In this document: piece by piece, positions 16,509 to 16,528 of the stretch
How the letters are laid out: every line of letters begins with the position of its first letter
Numbering within the stretch: position 1 is the first letter of the stretch
Assembly: GCA_017958585.1 (NCBI GenBank)
Contig: JAGDCK010000061.1
Span: 1-16,528, forward strand
Source: Lachnospiraceae bacterium
GTDB taxonomy: Bacteria; Bacillota; Clostridia; Lachnospirales; Lachnospiraceae
Reading direction: 5' to 3'
Length of the DNA: 16,528 nt
The notes under the pieces: model-generated
What the model saw: the letters and a program-made list of their open reading frames with translations, nothing else
What the model was told of the DNA's origin: nothing
Database searches by the model: none
Position numbers and translations under genes: made by a program

Positions 16509-16528
16509 GGATAAGGACTATCTCAAAA

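Noticed and set aside
1..16528. Mobile elements, CRISPR arrays, tRNA or rRNA genes
   Set aside because: No transposase or integrase-like protein, no regularly spaced repeats, and no RNA gene signature was recognised on either strand.

Overview
The window reads as part of a cell-surface polysaccharide locus from a Gram-positive anaerobe, probably a Lachnospiraceae member of the Butyrivibrio/Roseburia kind. I infer the lineage from protein style (GH25 lysozymes with Ig-like domains, Firmicute-type tandem GT2 proteins, strong AGGAGG-type ribosome binding sites), not from a search. Every credible gene lies on the minus strand, so transcription runs from high to low coordinates. Gaps are 2-39 nt or overlaps, except one of 137 nt, so most of the window looks like one operon. 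No tRNA, rRNA, CRISPR array, insertion sequence or phage gene was seen.

Layout in transcription order. A good sigma-A-type promoter (16480-16508) and a palindromic leader element precede a 1008-residue surface protein (13371-16397) with an acidic, tyrosine-rich cytoplasmic head, one membrane segment, Ig-like domains and a C-terminal GH25 muramidase. After a 137-nt gap come rmlB, a large polytopic membrane protein resembling DUF6020/GT-C enzymes, rmlA, a second membrane-anchored GH25 protein overlapping rmlA by 11 nt, and rmlC. Next are the polysaccharide ABC exporter permease (Wzm) and ATPase (Wzt, with a C-terminal carbohydrate-binding-like domain), a methyltransferase and a kinase-like ORF, a GT2 protein with a degenerate first domain, and a tandem GT2 protein that runs off the left edge.

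Working model (inference): RmlA, RmlB and RmlC supply most of the dTDP-L-rhamnose pathway (rmlD is not in the window). The GT2 enzymes build a rhamnose-containing chain. The methyltransferase/kinase may cap it in the manner of WbdD, and Wzt may recognise the cap while Wzm/Wzt export the polymer. The two GH25 proteins may act on peptidoglycan at the export or attachment site.

The most notable points are: (i) the methyltransferase and kinase-like ORFs are in the same frame, separated by a single TAA inside the kinase N-lobe, which looks like a nonsense mutation or sequence error in one gene of about 691 codons; (ii) a WbdD/Wzt/Wzm-like capping and export set in an apparently Gram-positive background; (iii) two paralogous membrane-anchored GH25 proteins built into the locus that share an extra domain; (iv) the acidic tyrosine-rich N-terminus of the larger one.
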